From Croceimicrobium hydrocarbonivorans (GTDB lineage Bacteria; Bacteroidota; Bacteroidia; Flavobacteriales; Schleiferiaceae): a DNA stretch of 64,000 nt. Shown here in pieces: positions 9,636-19,241 of the stretch. Below the pieces are notes generated by a model, which did no database searches, was not told where the DNA came from, and worked only from the letters and a program-made list of their open reading frames with translations. Each line of letters opens with the position of its first letter. The stretch's first letter is position 1. The position numbers were made by a program, and so were the translations under genes. Location of the stretch: NCBI RefSeq assembly GCF_014524565.1, contig NZ_CP060139.1, positions 1,681,501 through 1,745,500 of the forward strand, read 5' to 3'.

Positions 9636-11939
9636 ATGCCTACTTCTTCGCGCTTCTGGCTTTCTTTGTGTACTGGCCTTCTATTTTTAAGTACAAGCTG
9701 GAATTTAAATGCCTCCCATTTTTCTAGTGGTGAAATTACCTATCGTTGGGCTCCGACTGCCAACGACTCAAGCAGATATAGAGTTCAGGTTACATATTTT
9801 AGGAATACTGCCGGAGCCACTATTGTTAACACCAGCATTCCAATATGCATAAGTAGCAGCTGCTACGCTAATATCAATGCTACTTTAAACAAGCTTATGC
9901 CACCATCAGGCCTGGCTTCCCCAAATGATAATAATGGTGGTTGGATTGTAGCTGGTTTAGATGATTGTGCTAATACCCAAGACTCATCTTATCGAGATCT
10001 GGCTGCTCATAAATTTGCCGGATATGTATCTCTTCCCGGAGTTTGTTCAGACTTTAAATTTTCGGCCAGTGCTGCTTGTTGCAGAGATATTTCAAGTAAT
10101 CTGAATAGCTCGCCAAACCTCTTTATCTCCGCTCATCTAAATAATACTTTGGGAGAATCCTCATCCCCTCAATTTCTGGATTCAGCAGCGATTGCACTTT
10201 GCGTACAGATGCCAGGCGCTCAACCTATACATTTCTCACAAGCAGCCTATGATCCGGACGGAGATACTATAACCTATTCATTGGGTCAACCTGAGTCAGG
10301 CCTTAATTGCGGGCCAGGCATCCCAATAGCTTATTCCCCTGGATTTACCGCTGCCAATCCAATTCCGAGCAATACAGGATTTGTGCTTAATCCGTTTTCA
10401 GGTGAATTTACATTAAGCCCCTCCCAACAAGGAGTTTATGTCTTAAAACTTGAAGTTCACAATTATCGCTGGGATACGGTTACCTATACTTGGATCTCCA
10501 TTGGAAATGCTGTGCGGGAGTTGATGGTTCCGGTCACTGCTAATTGCAGCAATAATGCGCAGTTTAATAATGGTCTCTTAATTCAAAATGGTACTTATAC
10601 AGAAAGAAACATTAGTTCCAGCCAAAAAGACAGCATACGCAATGCCTATCAGGTTCAAAATGTATATATAGATACTGGTTCTACAACGCATGCTTTAAAA
10701 CTTTTATCAGGCTACCATTGCTTTGATACAGTTATAAGACTTGAATTCAAGAGCCCTATCATCAAATCGTCAGTAACCGCAACTGATTTTCGCATTTTCG
10801 CACCTGGCGCTGTTTCTGTTCCAATTACCTCCGTTTCGGACACAGGAAATTCTCTTTTCACCAATTACTTAGATCTCCATCTTTATAAACCTCTAGTTTA
10901 TAATGGCAATTACCTTTTACAAATAAGACTAGGTAATGATGGAAACACTATTATCGGCAAATGTGGAGTTTCCATACCCCAGTTCAGCAGCTTGATTATA
11001 CCTATTAATGGTTGTCCGGTTCCAGATTTTGAGCTTGATCAAATAAGCGTTCTAGAAGACGAAAAAATCACCCTCCAATGGTCGGCAAACTCCGCTTTAC
11101 AAGACAGTAATGTTCAGAAGTTCTTTGGAAGCTGGAATGTTTTTGCCAGTGAAAACCAAGGTCCCTGGAACCTGATCCATAGTTTACAAAGTCCAGCGGC
11201 CAGAAACCATACCATCGACTTTGGTGGAAGCAACTATCCTGTGGATCACAATAATTACGAGTTCTTTCTTGATTTGCGCTATGCTGGCGAAAACTGGGGC
11301 TCAAGCCGCAGCTGCGAGACCATTCTTTTGGAAGCCAACTCTAGTAAAGACACTGGAAGCAATTATGAAATTGATTTGACTTGGAACGACTATGATTGTC
11401 TGGACCCGAATCAAAGAGGCTATCTAATAGAATATGGGCATTTCTTTAGAGTGGATTCTGTAGTATGGTTAAACAGTATCAGCACGAACCTAAATCAGCA
11501 TTTGCTTAGCATTCCCAAATCTCATGGAACAGGTCTATATGCGATTCGAGTTATAGCAAAGGATCCCCAAAATCAAGCACTACCCTCACAATCAAACTGG
11601 ATTATTTTTGATTCCCAAACTCCTATTGGTTTGTCCGAAAATGCCCTTAATTGGCAGATCCCGAACATCCTTAACCCAAATGGGAATGGTCAAAACGAAA
11701 GCTTTTACATCCAAAACCAAAGTTCCACTGCGCAAGATGTTCACATCAGCTTGAAAGTTTTTAATCAAACTGGTCAGCTAGTTTTTAGTGATGCCCAATA
11801 TCACCACCGAAATACGCCCGCTAATGCATGGAATGGCGGCAGCTTAAGCACAGGGGTCTATTTCTACGAAATTGAGTTTACAGGGCCCGCTAAAGGATCT
11901 CAAGCTCCTTTGCAAGGAAAACTCTTACTGGTTAAATAA
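9636..11939 (+). CDS. Secreted CHU_C-domain protein, array copy 4 (divergent)
   Basis: The most divergent member of the array, 767 residues. The start at ATG 9636 is chosen because the in-frame TTG at 9618 lies inside a consensus promoter. A signal peptide (LCTGLLFLSTSW, then LNASHFSSG) precedes the family N-terminal region, which keeps the PNDNNGGWIV motif and the cysteine pairs. The middle and Fn3-like parts are clearly diverged from copies 1-3 and lack the near-identical block. The C-terminal domain (IPNILNPNGNGQNESFYI, then STGVYFYEIEF) is a recognisable but degenerate CHU_C: the usual NGDG is NGNG. Its promoter and terminator are private. Function unknown; whether the altered C-terminus still works as a sorting signal cannot be told from sequence. 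Confidence 0.85.
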   Translation: MPTSSRFWLSLCTGLLFLSTSWNLNASHFSSGEITYRWAPTANDSSRYRVQVTYFRNTAGATIVNTSIPICISSSCYANINATLNKLMPPSGLASPNDNNGGWIVAGLDDCANTQDSSYRDLAAHKFAGYVSLPGVCSDFKFSASAACCRDISSNLNSSPNLFISAHLNNTLGESSSPQFLDSAAIALCVQMPGAQPIHFSQAAYDPDGDTITYSLGQPESGLNCGPGIPIAYSPGFTAANPIPSNTGFVLNPFSGEFTLSPSQQGVYVLKLEVHNYRWDTVTYTWISIGNAVRELMVPVTANCSNNAQFNNGLLIQNGTYTERNISSSQKDSIRNAYQVQNVYIDTGSTTHALKLLSGYHCFDTVIRLEFKSPIIKSSVTATDFRIFAPGAVSVPITSVSDTGNSLFTNYLDLHLYKPLVYNGNYLLQIRLGNDGNTIIGKCGVSIPQFSSLIIPINGCPVPDFELDQISVLEDEKITLQWSANSALQDSNVQKFFGSWNVFASENQGPWNLIHSLQSPAARNHTIDFGGSNYPVDHNNYEFFLDLRYAGENWGSSRSCETILLEANSSKDTGSNYEIDLTWNDYDCLDPNQRGYLIEYGHFFRVDSVVWLNSISTNLNQHLLSIPKSHGTGLYAIRVIAKDPQNQALPSQSNWIIFDSQTPIGLSENALNWQIPNILNPNGNGQNESFYIQNQSSTAQDVHISLKVFNQTGQLVFSDAQYHHRNTPANAWNGGSLSTGVYFYEIEFTGPAKGSQAPLQGKLLLVK

Positions 11940-11956
11940 CCATTATTATAAGGCAT

Positions 11957-11990
11957 AAAAAAAGGCGGGCCTTTCGGACCCGCCTTTTTT
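11957..11990. terminator. Bidirectional terminator between CHU_C copy 4 and accC
   Basis: Stem GGCGGG/CCCGCC extended imperfectly inward, with an A run on the left and a T run on the right. It sits between two converging genes and can serve both. Confidence 0.85.
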
Positions 11991-12004
11991 GTGTATTCTA
12001 AAAC

Positions 12005-13348
12005 CTAAGCATCTTTATACTTAAAGGTCTCCATAAATTTAGTGGTATAGTTCCCTGCGATATAATCAGGGTCATCCATTAAAGCACGGTGGAAAGGAAT
12101 GGTGGTTTTAATACCCTCAATCACAAATTCATCCAATGCTCTACGCATCTTATCAATGGCCTCTTCACGGGTTTGAGCCGTAGTAATCAATTTGGCAATC
12201 ATTGAATCGTAATATGGAGGAATGCTATAACCCGCGTATACGTGCGTATCCAAACGCACACCATGGCCACCAGGGGCATGGAATGTAGTAATAGTTCCTG
12301 GCGAAGGACGGAAATCATTCGCGGGATCCTCGGCATTAATACGACATTCGATAGAGTGCAATTTAGGCTCATAGTTCTTACCTGAAATGGTAATTCCTGC
12401 GGCTACTTTAATTTGCTCACGGATCAGATCATAATCAATTACCTGCTCAGTAATCGGATGCTCTACTTGAATACGAGTATTCATCTCCATGAAGTAGAAG
12501 TTGCGATGCTTATCCACCAAAAACTCGATGGTTCCCGCGCCTTCATACTTAATATACTCACAAGCTTTTACTGCGGCCTCACCCATTGACTTACGCAACT
12601 TGGCGGTCATAAATGGTGAAGGAGTTTCTTCGGTAAGCTTTTGGTGACGACGTTGAATGGAACAGTCGCGCTCAGAAAGGTGACAGGCTTTACCCGTTTG
12701 ATCTCCTACCACCTGAATTTCAATGTGGCGAGGTTCTTCAATCAGTTTTTCCATGTACATACCATCGTTTCCGAAGGCAGCACCTGCTTCTTGACGAGCA
12801 GACTCCCATGCTTTCAGCAGGTCTTCTGCCTTCCAAACGGCACGCATTCCTTTACCACCACCACCGGCGGTAGCTTTCAACATTACCGGAAAACCGATTT
12901 CCTTAGCAATCTTCAAGGCTTCCTCATAAGAATCGAGTAAGCCCTCTGAACCAGGAATGGTAGGTACACCGGCGGCTTTCATGGTTTCTTTGGCCGTAGC
13001 CTTATCTCCCATGCGCTCGATCATCTCAGGGCTGGGGCCGATGAATTTGATCCCGTTCTCCGAACAAATACGAGAGAAACGAGCATTTTCAGATAAGAAA
13101 CCGTATCCCGGGTGAATCGCATCCGCATTGGTAATCTCTGCGGCAGCAATAATATTGGGAATATTCAAATAAGATTCGCTACTGGCGGCTGGGCCAATAC
13201 ATACAGCTTCATCGGCAAAACGCACGTGTAAGCTGTCCTTATCGGCTTTAGAGTAAACCGCAACGGTAGAAATGCCCATTTCCCTACAAGTACGTAGGAC
13301 ACGCAAGGCAATCTCTCCGCGATTCGCGATGAGTACTTTTTTAAACAT
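12005..13348 (-). CDS. accC: Acetyl-CoA carboxylase, biotin carboxylase subunit
   Basis: Carboxylates the biotin of BCCP using ATP and bicarbonate, the first half-reaction of acetyl-CoA carboxylase, the committed step of fatty-acid synthesis. The 447 residues match the family length. Visible parts are the N-terminal [19 protein letters not shown], the ATP-grasp glycine loop GGGGKGMR, and the carboxylate/metal region [11 protein letters not shown]. It lies 10 nt after accB, in the usual accB-accC pair. The carboxyltransferase genes accA and accD are not in this window. Confidence 0.97.
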   Translation of the reverse strand: MFKKVLIANRGEIALRVLRTCREMGISTVAVYSKADKDSLHVRFADEAVCIGPAASSESYLNIPNIIAAAEITNADAIHPGYGFLSENARFSRICSENGIKFIGPSPEMIERMGDKATAKETMKAAGVPTIPGSEGLLDSYEEALKIAKEIGFPVMLKATAGGGGKGMRAVWKAEDLLKAWESARQEAGAAFGNDGMYMEKLIEEPRHIEIQVVGDQTGKACHLSERDCSIQRRHQKLTEETPSPFMTAKLRKSMGEAAVKACEYIKYEGAGTIEFLVDKHRNFYFMEMNTRIQVEHPITEQVIDYDLIREQIKVAAGITISGKNYEPKLHSIECRINAEDPANDFRPSPGTITTFHAPGGHGVRLDTHVYAGYSIPPYYDSMIAKLITTAQTREEAIDKMRRALDEFVIEGIKTTIPFHRALMDDPDYIAGNYTTKFMETFKYKDA

Positions 13349-13358
13349 AGACCGAATT

Positions 13359-13859
13359 TTAAGATGGATCTACCAGGAAGAGCGGTTGATCGTACTCCAC
13401 TGGAGACTGATCATCAACCAAGATCTTAACGATCTTTCCGCTTACTTCACTTTCAATTTCATTGAAAAGCTTCATCGCTTCAATGATACATACTACGGTA
13501 CCTTCAGATACTTCATCACCAACGCTAACGAACAGATCCTTATCCGGACTTGGGCGACGGTAGAAAGTACCGATCATTGGAGATTTAATAGTAATGTATT
13601 TAGAATCGTCTTCTGCAGCAGGAGCAGCAGTAGCGGCTGGAGCTTCAGCAGCAGGGGCAGCGTGAGCAGCAGGGGCATGGTGAGCCGGAGCTGGAGCAGC
13701 CATAGCTTGTGGCATGCTGATTACCTGAGTCTTATTCTCATTCAGTACCGCAGATTCGGTTTTGATAGTGATCTTGAAATCTTCAGTTTCGAGGTTTACC
13801 TCAGCGGCACCGGAACGGGCCACAAACTTTATAAGATTCTGAATTTCTTTTAAGTCCAT
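13359..13859 (-). CDS. accB: Acetyl-CoA carboxylase biotin carboxyl carrier protein
   Basis: Carries the biotin that shuttles CO2 between biotin carboxylase and carboxyltransferase. The 166 residues show the normal layout: an N-terminal domain (1-50), an Ala/Pro/His-rich flexible linker (about 52-84), then the biotinyl domain with EAMK, in which Lys130 is the expected biotinylation site. The Ala/Pro codon run of the linker creates a long serine-rich ORF on the opposite strand, which is not a gene. A perfect -7 box lies at 13894-13901, so accB-accC can be transcribed separately from fabH. Confidence 0.97.
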   Translation of the reverse strand: MDLKEIQNLIKFVARSGAAEVNLETEDFKITIKTESAVLNENKTQVISMPQAMAAPAPAHHAPAAHAAPAAEAPAATAAPAAEDDSKYITIKSPMIGTFYRRPSPDKDLFVSVGDEVSEGTVVCIIEAMKLFNEIESEVSGKIVKILVDDQSPVEYDQPLFLVDPS

Positions 13860-13893
13860 GGAAGGGTGGTGTTTAAATTTTCAGGGTGCAAAA

Positions 13894-13901
13894 CAAAGCT
13901 A
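13894..13901 (-). promoter_or_regulatory. -7 box upstream of accB
   Basis: TAGCTTTG on the minus strand in the 49-nt gap between fabH and accB fits TAnnTTTG. No TTG is found at -33, so the call rests on one element. Confidence 0.35.
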
Positions 13902-13908
13902 AAAAAAT

Positions 13909-14904
13909 TTACTTGGCGTCGATGGCCCACTTGAGGTAGATTGCACCCCAGGTGAATCCTCCGCCAAAAGCAGCAAAAATCAGGTTATCGCCTTTCTTCA
14001 ACTGCTTCTCATAGTCCCATAAACAAAGGGGAAGAGTTCCATTGGTCGTGTTGCCATATCGATCGATATTCAGCATCACTTTATCTGAGCCCAAGCCCAT
14101 TCTCTTGGCTGTGGCATCAATAATTCTTTTATTGGCCTGATGCGGAACTAACCATGCTACATCATCAGAAGTAAGATCGTTGCGCTCCATAATACGAGCA
14201 CTAACATCTGCCATATTGGTCACGGCAAATTTGAATACCTGCTGACCTTCTTGATGCACGAAATGATGTCCCAGTTCTACTGTTTCCTTGCTGGGAGGAT
14301 ACATGGAGCCACCTGCCTTAATATGCAGATATTGGCGGCCAATACCATCACTACGTAAAATGCTGTCTTGTACACCTAAGCCTTCTTCATTAGGCTCGAG
14401 GAGCACAGCACCGCAACCATCACCAAAAATTACGCAAGTGGTACGATCGCTATAGTCGATAATGGAAGACATTTTATCGCCAGAAACGACCAATACCTTT
14501 TCATAACGACCGGATTCGATGTACTGAGAAGCGGCATTTAATCCGAATAAAAACCCGGAACAGGCGGCTTGTAAATCGTAACCAAAAGCCTTGTTCATGC
14601 CCATCTCCGAAATTACAAAGGAGGCAGAGTTGGCTACCGGCATATCCGGGGTTACAGTACAAAAGATTACGAGTTCAATTTCGTCGGGCTTTACATTCGC
14701 CTTGGCCAAACATTCTTCGGCGGCTTTAATGCCCATATAGGAAACGCCTTTGCCCTTCTCACGAAGAATGCGACGTTCTTTAATTCCTGTTCGAGTAGTG
14801 ATCCATTCGTCAGAGGTATCTACCATAGTTTCCAGAACAGAGTTGCTTAGCCGATACTCTGGAAGGTAGCCTCCAACGGCAGTGATTGCTGCGGTTTTTG
14901 CCAT
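13909..14904 (-). CDS. fabH: 3-oxoacyl-ACP synthase III (KAS III)
   Basis: Condenses acetyl-CoA with malonyl-ACP to start fatty-acid chains. The ATG at 14904 ([20 protein letters not shown]) is chosen over an in-frame codon 51 nt upstream because that extension runs into plsX. The resulting 331 residues are normal. The catalytic triad is visible: Cys115 in LQAACSGF, His in VPHQANKRI, Asn in GNTTNGT. The ATG follows the plsX stop by one nucleotide, so the two genes are translationally adjacent, as is usual for plsX-fabH pairs. Confidence 0.97.
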   Translation of the reverse strand: MAKTAAITAVGGYLPEYRLSNSVLETMVDTSDEWITTRTGIKERRILREKGKGVSYMGIKAAEECLAKANVKPDEIELVIFCTVTPDMPVANSASFVISEMGMNKAFGYDLQAACSGFLFGLNAASQYIESGRYEKVLVVSGDKMSSIIDYSDRTTCVIFGDGCGAVLLEPNEEGLGVQDSILRSDGIGRQYLHIKAGGSMYPPSKETVELGHHFVHQEGQQVFKFAVTNMADVSARIMERNDLTSDDVAWLVPHQANKRIIDATAKRMGLGSDKVMLNIDRYGNTTNGTLPLCLWDYEKQLKKGDNLIFAAFGGGFTWGAIYLKWAIDAK

Positions 14905-14905
14905 A

Positions 14906-15826
14906 TTAAATGGTGCTAGATGCGGAAAATTGCTCAGCAAAATTAGCAAGAGCAAACGATTCGGCGCCTAATATCATGCTTTTTATCGCCTCAGGGCCCG
15001 AAGCCCCGTGTGCTAAAAGGACTTTTCCCTTAATCCCTAAAATGGGGGAAGCCCCGTATTTTTCATAGTTGAGAAGCTCCAGGAAGGAGTGTTCCAAATC
15101 CAATTGTCGACTCAAAGAATAAAAGGATTCGGTTTGTTTGAGGAGCATATTTCCTGTAAAACCATCACATACCAATACCTCCGCTTCGAGATTAAATAAT
15201 TCTCGTGCTTCCGCATTGCCAATAAAAGAAGGTTCTTGCTCCTTTAATATTTGATGGGCTTTCTGATAAAGTAGATTTCCTTTGCTTTCCTCAGAACCGG
15301 TATTGAGTAGTGCTACTCGTGGATCCTTACAAGCTAAAACCGATTGAGCATAGGCTTTTCCTAAACGAGCAAACTCTAAAAATTGCTCGGGCTTGGCGTC
15401 TACATTAATACCCACATCGAGTACCACGGTTTGGCCACCCTTTAATTTGGGGAATAGTGAAACCACCGCCGGACGACTTATACCCTCATGCAAACCCAAA
15501 GCTTGCATAGATGCTACCATTAAAGCTCCGGAATGTCCGGCACTGGCAAAACTATCGATCTTAGCCTGGGCCAAATCGCTGATGCCCTGCAATAGGGTAG
15601 AGTCAGGTTTCTGTTGTAAGGCACGAACCGGATGTTCATCCATGGCAATGGCGCTGCCACAAATCCGGGCTTCACATTGAGCGGGAACTTCTTTAAGATC
15701 TTCTTCTAGACCATAGAGAACCACCTGGGTATCTCCTTTAATTTCACCCAATGCCAGCTGTAAACCGTTCAGCACCACCTGAGGTGCACGGTCTCCGCCC
15801 CTTATGTCAATTCCTATCCTGCTCAT
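14906..15826 (-). CDS. plsX: Phosphate acyltransferase PlsX
   Basis: Makes acyl-phosphate from acyl-ACP for phospholipid synthesis. The start at 15826 ([16 protein letters not shown]) matches the family N-terminus. The longer in-frame start at 15847 falls in the loop of a terminator hairpin and is rejected. It encodes 306 residues. Family motifs include the N-terminal GIDxxGGDxAP, GHSGALM and [11 protein letters not shown] conserved-looking DGFTGN segment lies near residue 220. It is followed by fabH with 1-nt spacing and preceded by rpmF. Confidence 0.95.
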   Translation of the reverse strand: MSRIGIDIRGGDRAPQVVLNGLQLALGEIKGDTQVVLYGLEEDLKEVPAQCEARICGSAIAMDEHPVRALQQKPDSTLLQGISDLAQAKIDSFASAGHSGALMVASMQALGLHEGISRPAVVSLFPKLKGGQTVVLDVGINVDAKPEQFLEFARLGKAYAQSVLACKDPRVALLNTGSEESKGNLLYQKAHQILKEQEPSFIGNAEARELFNLEAEVLVCDGFTGNMLLKQTESFYSLSRQLDLEHSFLELLNYEKYGASPILGIKGKVLLAHGASGPEAIKSMILGAESFALANFAEQFSASSTI

Positions 15827-15830
15827 AACG

Positions 15831-15857
15831 AAAAAAGGCAGACTCATGGACTGCCTT
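15831..15857 (-). terminator. Terminator or attenuator between rpmF and plsX
   Basis: On the minus strand, stem AAGGCAG/CTGCCTT with a 9-nt loop followed by a run of six T residues, 29 nt after the rpmF stop and immediately before the plsX start. It should reduce read-through from ribosomal-protein into lipid genes. Confidence 0.75.
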
Positions 15858-15885
15858 CTTAAATTCTCTTCTTAGAGAAGCGCCA

Positions 15886-16080
15886 TTAAGCGGCTGCTTC
15901 TTCTTTCTCCATTACCACTTTACCTTTGTAGTAAAGTTTTCCTTCATGCCAGTAAGCACGGTGGTAAAGGTGAGCTTCGCCGGTTACGGAACAAACCGCA
16001 ATAGTAGGCGCTTCAGCCTTGTAATGAGTTCTTCTCTTATCGCGGCGAGTAGTACTTTGTCTGCGTTTAGGATGCGCCAT
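15886..16080 (-). CDS. rpmF: 50S ribosomal protein L32
   Basis: Small basic large-subunit protein, 64 residues, starting [17 protein letters not shown]. Only one cysteine is present, so this is the zinc-free form of L32. It lies 10 nt downstream of the DUF177 gene, the conserved DUF177-rpmF pairing seen across bacteria. A terminator follows before plsX. Confidence 0.96.
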   Translation of the reverse strand: MAHPKRRQSTTRRDKRRTHYKAEAPTIAVCSVTGEAHLYHRAYWHEGKLYYKGKVVMEKEEAAA

Positions 16081-16090
16081 CTTCTCTAAT

Positions 16091-16627
16091 TTAGTTCAAT
16101 AAGTCCTTTAATTTATCCCAACGAGGATCAGTATCCTCGCTTTGCTCTTCATTGCTGTGTTCTTCAGGGCTCAGAGCTTCCAGTCTTTCCAGAATTTCCT
16201 GACCCATTTTGCCTGCTTCAACATCGGGATGCACAACTTTTAGGGGCTTTGCCAATACTGCCATTTCGTAGAAGTATTGAGCCACATTAAAGCGATGCTC
16301 TCCATGTGGAAGGATTAGCAAATCTTCTTCGCTATCATCGAAATCATCCCCGAATTTCACCATCACTTCCGCATCAGCCGACAAAGGCAGCCAAAACATC
16401 TCATTGGTTAAATCACAGGGTACCCAAACCTTTCCTTCGAGCTCTAAGTGCAATGCCATCTGCGTTTCACGCTTTAGCAATTTCATCTTCGCCTGAAGGT
16501 CGGCTTTTTCGAAATCCTGATAATCGAAGACTTCAAAGAACGTTGCATCAATCTGAAAATCAAATTGATGCTCTCCTAGTTTCAAACCAGAGAACGCAAT
16601 TTCGAAGTCTTTCAAACGTTTCTCCAT
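16091..16627 (-). CDS. DUF177 (YceD-like) protein
   Basis: YceD/DUF177 family, 178 residues, genetically tied to L32 and to 23S rRNA maturation in other bacteria. The sequence has the family's alternating beta strands, a central CDLTNE segment where C-x-R is more usual, an acidic C-terminal stretch, and the terminal [12 protein letters not shown] signature. The expected partner rpmF follows 10 nt later. The exact role is not established in Bacteroidota. Confidence 0.88.
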   Translation of the reverse strand: MEKRLKDFEIAFSGLKLGEHQFDFQIDATFFEVFDYQDFEKADLQAKMKLLKRETQMALHLELEGKVWVPCDLTNEMFWLPLSADAEVMVKFGDDFDDSEEDLLILPHGEHRFNVAQYFYEMAVLAKPLKVVHPDVEAGKMGQEILERLEALSPEEHSNEEQSEDTDPRWDKLKDLLN

Positions 16628-16683
16628 GCCTGATTTTTTAGGGAGCGCAAATGTATAAATTATTCAACAATCACAAAGGCTAT

Positions 16684-17733
16684 TTACTTTTTTTTGCCTT
16701 TGATTTTTAAGGGGTTGGCCGTCATTTCTGCGGTACCAGATCGGGAACGGTATAAATCGATGGCCGCGAAGACCGCTGATCTAAATGATCCGGGATCCGC
16801 TTTTCCTTCGCCGGCAATGTCGAATGCCGTACCATGATCAGGGCTGGTTCTCACAATAGGTAAGCCGGCCGAATAGTTTACCCCTTCTCCAAAGGTAATG
16901 CTCTTAAAGCCTACTAAACCTTGATCGTGATACATCGCCAAGACCATATCAAAATCCTGATAGGCGGATGAACCAAAGAAGCTATCCGCCGGATAGGGCC
17001 CCATGGCTAAGGCTCCTTTTTCCTTCGCTCTTTCAATTGCTGGCAATACGATCTCTTGATCTTCCTTACCAATAACTCCCTTATCGCCTGCATGAGGGTT
17101 TAATGCCAATACTGCAATGCGGCCTTTCGGCAGATGAAAATCATCTTTCAAGCTTTGATGCAAGGCCATAATCTTTTGCTCGATTAATTCCGGAGTAATT
17201 AATTCCGTTACTCGCGCTAATGGCACATGCACCGTGGCCAGAGCCAAACGTAGTTCAGGCGCCAGGAACATCATAGTTGCCTTGCTTTTAAAGCGGCTTT
17301 CTAAATAATCGGTATGTCCAGAAAAACGAAAATCCTTACTCTGAATACTCTCCTTATTGATAGGAGCAGTAACCAGTGCGTCAATAGTACCGGCTTCCAA
17401 AGCCTCGCAGGCTGCCTCTAAACTTTTTACAGCATAGGCCCCAACTTCCGGGTCTACCTTGCCAAAATCCATTTTCACTTCTTCCTTCCAGCAATTCACC
17501 AAATTGGCCTTGCCTTCCAGAGCATCTTCTGCCTGATTGATAATATGGAAGTTAAAATCCCGTCGATCAATGGCATTGCGATGGTAAGAAACCACTTTGG
17601 TTGAACCGAAAACCACTGGTGTGCAAAGTTCCAGCATCTCGGCATCGCCAAAAGTTTTGATGATGAGCTCCATGCCCACCCCATTTAAATCGCCAATGCT
17701 AATTCCTATCCGTGGTAAAGCCTCTTCACTCAT
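16684..17733 (-). CDS. pdxA: 4-hydroxythreonine-4-phosphate dehydrogenase
   Basis: NAD-dependent dehydrogenase of pyridoxal 5'-phosphate synthesis (DXP-dependent route). The 349 residues include the N-terminal GISIGDLNGVGMELI, the metal-ligand histidine in SGHTDYLE, the second in MYHDQGL, and the C-terminal TSPDHGTAFDIAG. The ATG overlaps the stop of the preceding aminopeptidase gene by 4 nt, which argues for co-transcription. dxs, whose product is also a precursor of this pathway, is at 25372-27030 but is not in the same unit. Confidence 0.96.
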   Translation of the reverse strand: MSEEALPRIGISIGDLNGVGMELIIKTFGDAEMLELCTPVVFGSTKVVSYHRNAIDRRDFNFHIINQAEDALEGKANLVNCWKEEVKMDFGKVDPEVGAYAVKSLEAACEALEAGTIDALVTAPINKESIQSKDFRFSGHTDYLESRFKSKATMMFLAPELRLALATVHVPLARVTELITPELIEQKIMALHQSLKDDFHLPKGRIAVLALNPHAGDKGVIGKEDQEIVLPAIERAKEKGALAMGPYPADSFFGSSAYQDFDMVLAMYHDQGLVGFKSITFGEGVNYSAGLPIVRTSPDHGTAFDIAGEGKADPGSFRSAVFAAIDLYRSRSGTAEMTANPLKIKGKKK

Positions 17734-19124
17734 ACCTTCGACTTTAAGAAGTTATACATCAGGCGAACGCCTACTCCGGTACCACCCTGACTGCGATAGT
17801 GATGGGCCGCATTTAAAAAGGCCGGACCGGCAATGTCGATATGAATCCAAGGATAGTCGGTGAATTTTTGCAAGAACTTACCGGCAGTAATAGCTCCACC
17901 TTCGCGGCCACCAATATTCTTTTGGTCAGCAATCGTGGATTTTAAGAGCTCATCGTACTCTTCCCAGAATGGAAAACGAGCGGTGCGCTCATAGGCCATA
18001 TCTCCGGCTGTGCTTAAGGCATTGAACTCTTCATCCGAGGCAGTACCCATTACTACCACACCGTATTTACCAACGGCCACCGCGGCCGCACCGGTTAGGG
18101 TTGCTAAATCTACCACCAGAGCAGGTTTATAGTTTTTAGCATAGGCCAAAGCATCAGCTAAAAGCATACGACCTTCTGCATCGGTATTTAAAACCTCAAC
18201 GGTTGATCCATCATACATCCTAATTACATCACCAGGCACATAGGCATTTAAGCCCGGGCGGTTATCGGTGGCCGGAACCAAACCAATAACGTGAATGGGT
18301 AATTTATTGGCTGCAGCAGCGGAGATCGCCCCAATAACAGCAGCGGCACCTCCCATATCACTTTTCATGGAGTCCATAGATCCGGGAGTAGGCTTTAAGC
18401 TTAAACCTCCGGTATCGTAAACTACGCCCTTACCCACCAAAACAATCGGTTGACCACTGGCACCTTCGCCTTTGTACTCTAGAATGCTAAAGCTGGGGGG
18501 ATCCTGACTTCCGCGATTTACCGCTAAGAGTCCGCCCATTTTTAAGGATTCGATTTTCTTTTTATTGAAAACCTCCACTTTAAAACCAAATTTCTCACCA
18601 GCCTTTTGGGCTTCTTTCGCCAATTGCTTAGCAGTGAGATACGATAATGGCTCATTTACCAAATCTCTAGCCAGGTAAGTCGCAGATACCACGGCATTCA
18701 ATTCCTGCAATTGCGCTTCACTGAAGGAGGCATCCACTTGAATGGATTCCAAAAGGTCCTCCTTTTTACTGAAGTACTTCTGAAATTTATACGCCGCTAA
18801 GGCTAATCCTTCGGCGAAAGCCATGGCCTTATCCGATGCTTCTGCATGAATGGCGATATGTTTGGCCTTGCAAGATTTTTGAACCTTAGTGGCTAGGATT
18901 CGGGCTTTTTCAAAAGCTTGAGCATCCTCTCCTTCCGGCAAGCAGGCAACGCTAAGCTCCGGTAGGCGACTAAAATGAACAAAGCTATCCGCCTTGAGTT
19001 GATCTGCCAGATAAGCTTTCTCAGCCTCTGTTAAATCGAGCTTAGAATAATCTTCAGGTCGATTGAGTAAATATATTTGGTGATCCAGGTCATGCTTGAC
19101 CTTGCTTTCACTGAAAAACAACAT
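17730..19124 (-). CDS. M17 leucyl aminopeptidase
   Basis: Cytosolic di-zinc aminopeptidase, PepA family, 464 residues. The catalytic C-terminal domain carries the family signature NTDAEGRMLLADAL and the downstream VDLATLTGA. The metal-binding lysine/aspartate region is in VGKGVVYDTGGLSLKP. The N-terminal domain is weakly conserved, as is normal. It heads the minus-strand operon that continues into pdxA with a 4-nt overlap. A perfect -7 box lies 20 nt upstream of the ATG. Confidence 0.94.
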   Translation of the reverse strand: MLFFSESKVKHDLDHQIYLLNRPEDYSKLDLTEAEKAYLADQLKADSFVHFSRLPELSVACLPEGEDAQAFEKARILATKVQKSCKAKHIAIHAEASDKAMAFAEGLALAAYKFQKYFSKKEDLLESIQVDASFSEAQLQELNAVVSATYLARDLVNEPLSYLTAKQLAKEAQKAGEKFGFKVEVFNKKKIESLKMGGLLAVNRGSQDPPSFSILEYKGEGASGQPIVLVGKGVVYDTGGLSLKPTPGSMDSMKSDMGGAAAVIGAISAAAANKLPIHVIGLVPATDNRPGLNAYVPGDVIRMYDGSTVEVLNTDAEGRMLLADALAYAKNYKPALVVDLATLTGAAAVAVGKYGVVVMGTASDEEFNALSTAGDMAYERTARFPFWEEYDELLKSTIADQKNIGGREGGAITAGKFLQKFTDYPWIHIDIAGPAFLNAAHHYRSQGGTGVGVRLMYNFLKSKV

Positions 19125-19143
19125 AAGAATATTTAAATTTGAG

Positions 19144-19151
19144 CAAAGTTA
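19144..19151 (-). promoter_or_regulatory. -7 box upstream of the aminopeptidase gene
   Basis: TAACTTTG on the minus strand matches TAnnTTTG exactly and predicts a leader of about 15 nt. No TTG at -33. Confidence 0.4.
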
Positions 19152-19241
19152 CCAATTCAAAAGCCTCGAAGATAAGAGCTATTGCCCAACACAAAACCTG
19201 CTTTTGAACGTTTAGGTATAGATCGCGGATTTTCCCCAATT

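Noticed and set aside
13272-13853. 193-codon plus-strand ORF rich in serine opposite accB
   Set aside because: It is the complement of the Ala/Pro linker and biotinyl domain of accB; no own signals.
14904-14955. Longer fabH start at 14955
   Set aside because: It overlaps plsX and adds residues before the canonical FabH N-terminus.
15826-15847. Longer plsX start at 15847
   Set aside because: The ATG lies in the loop of a terminator hairpin, and the seven extra residues are not in the family N-terminus.
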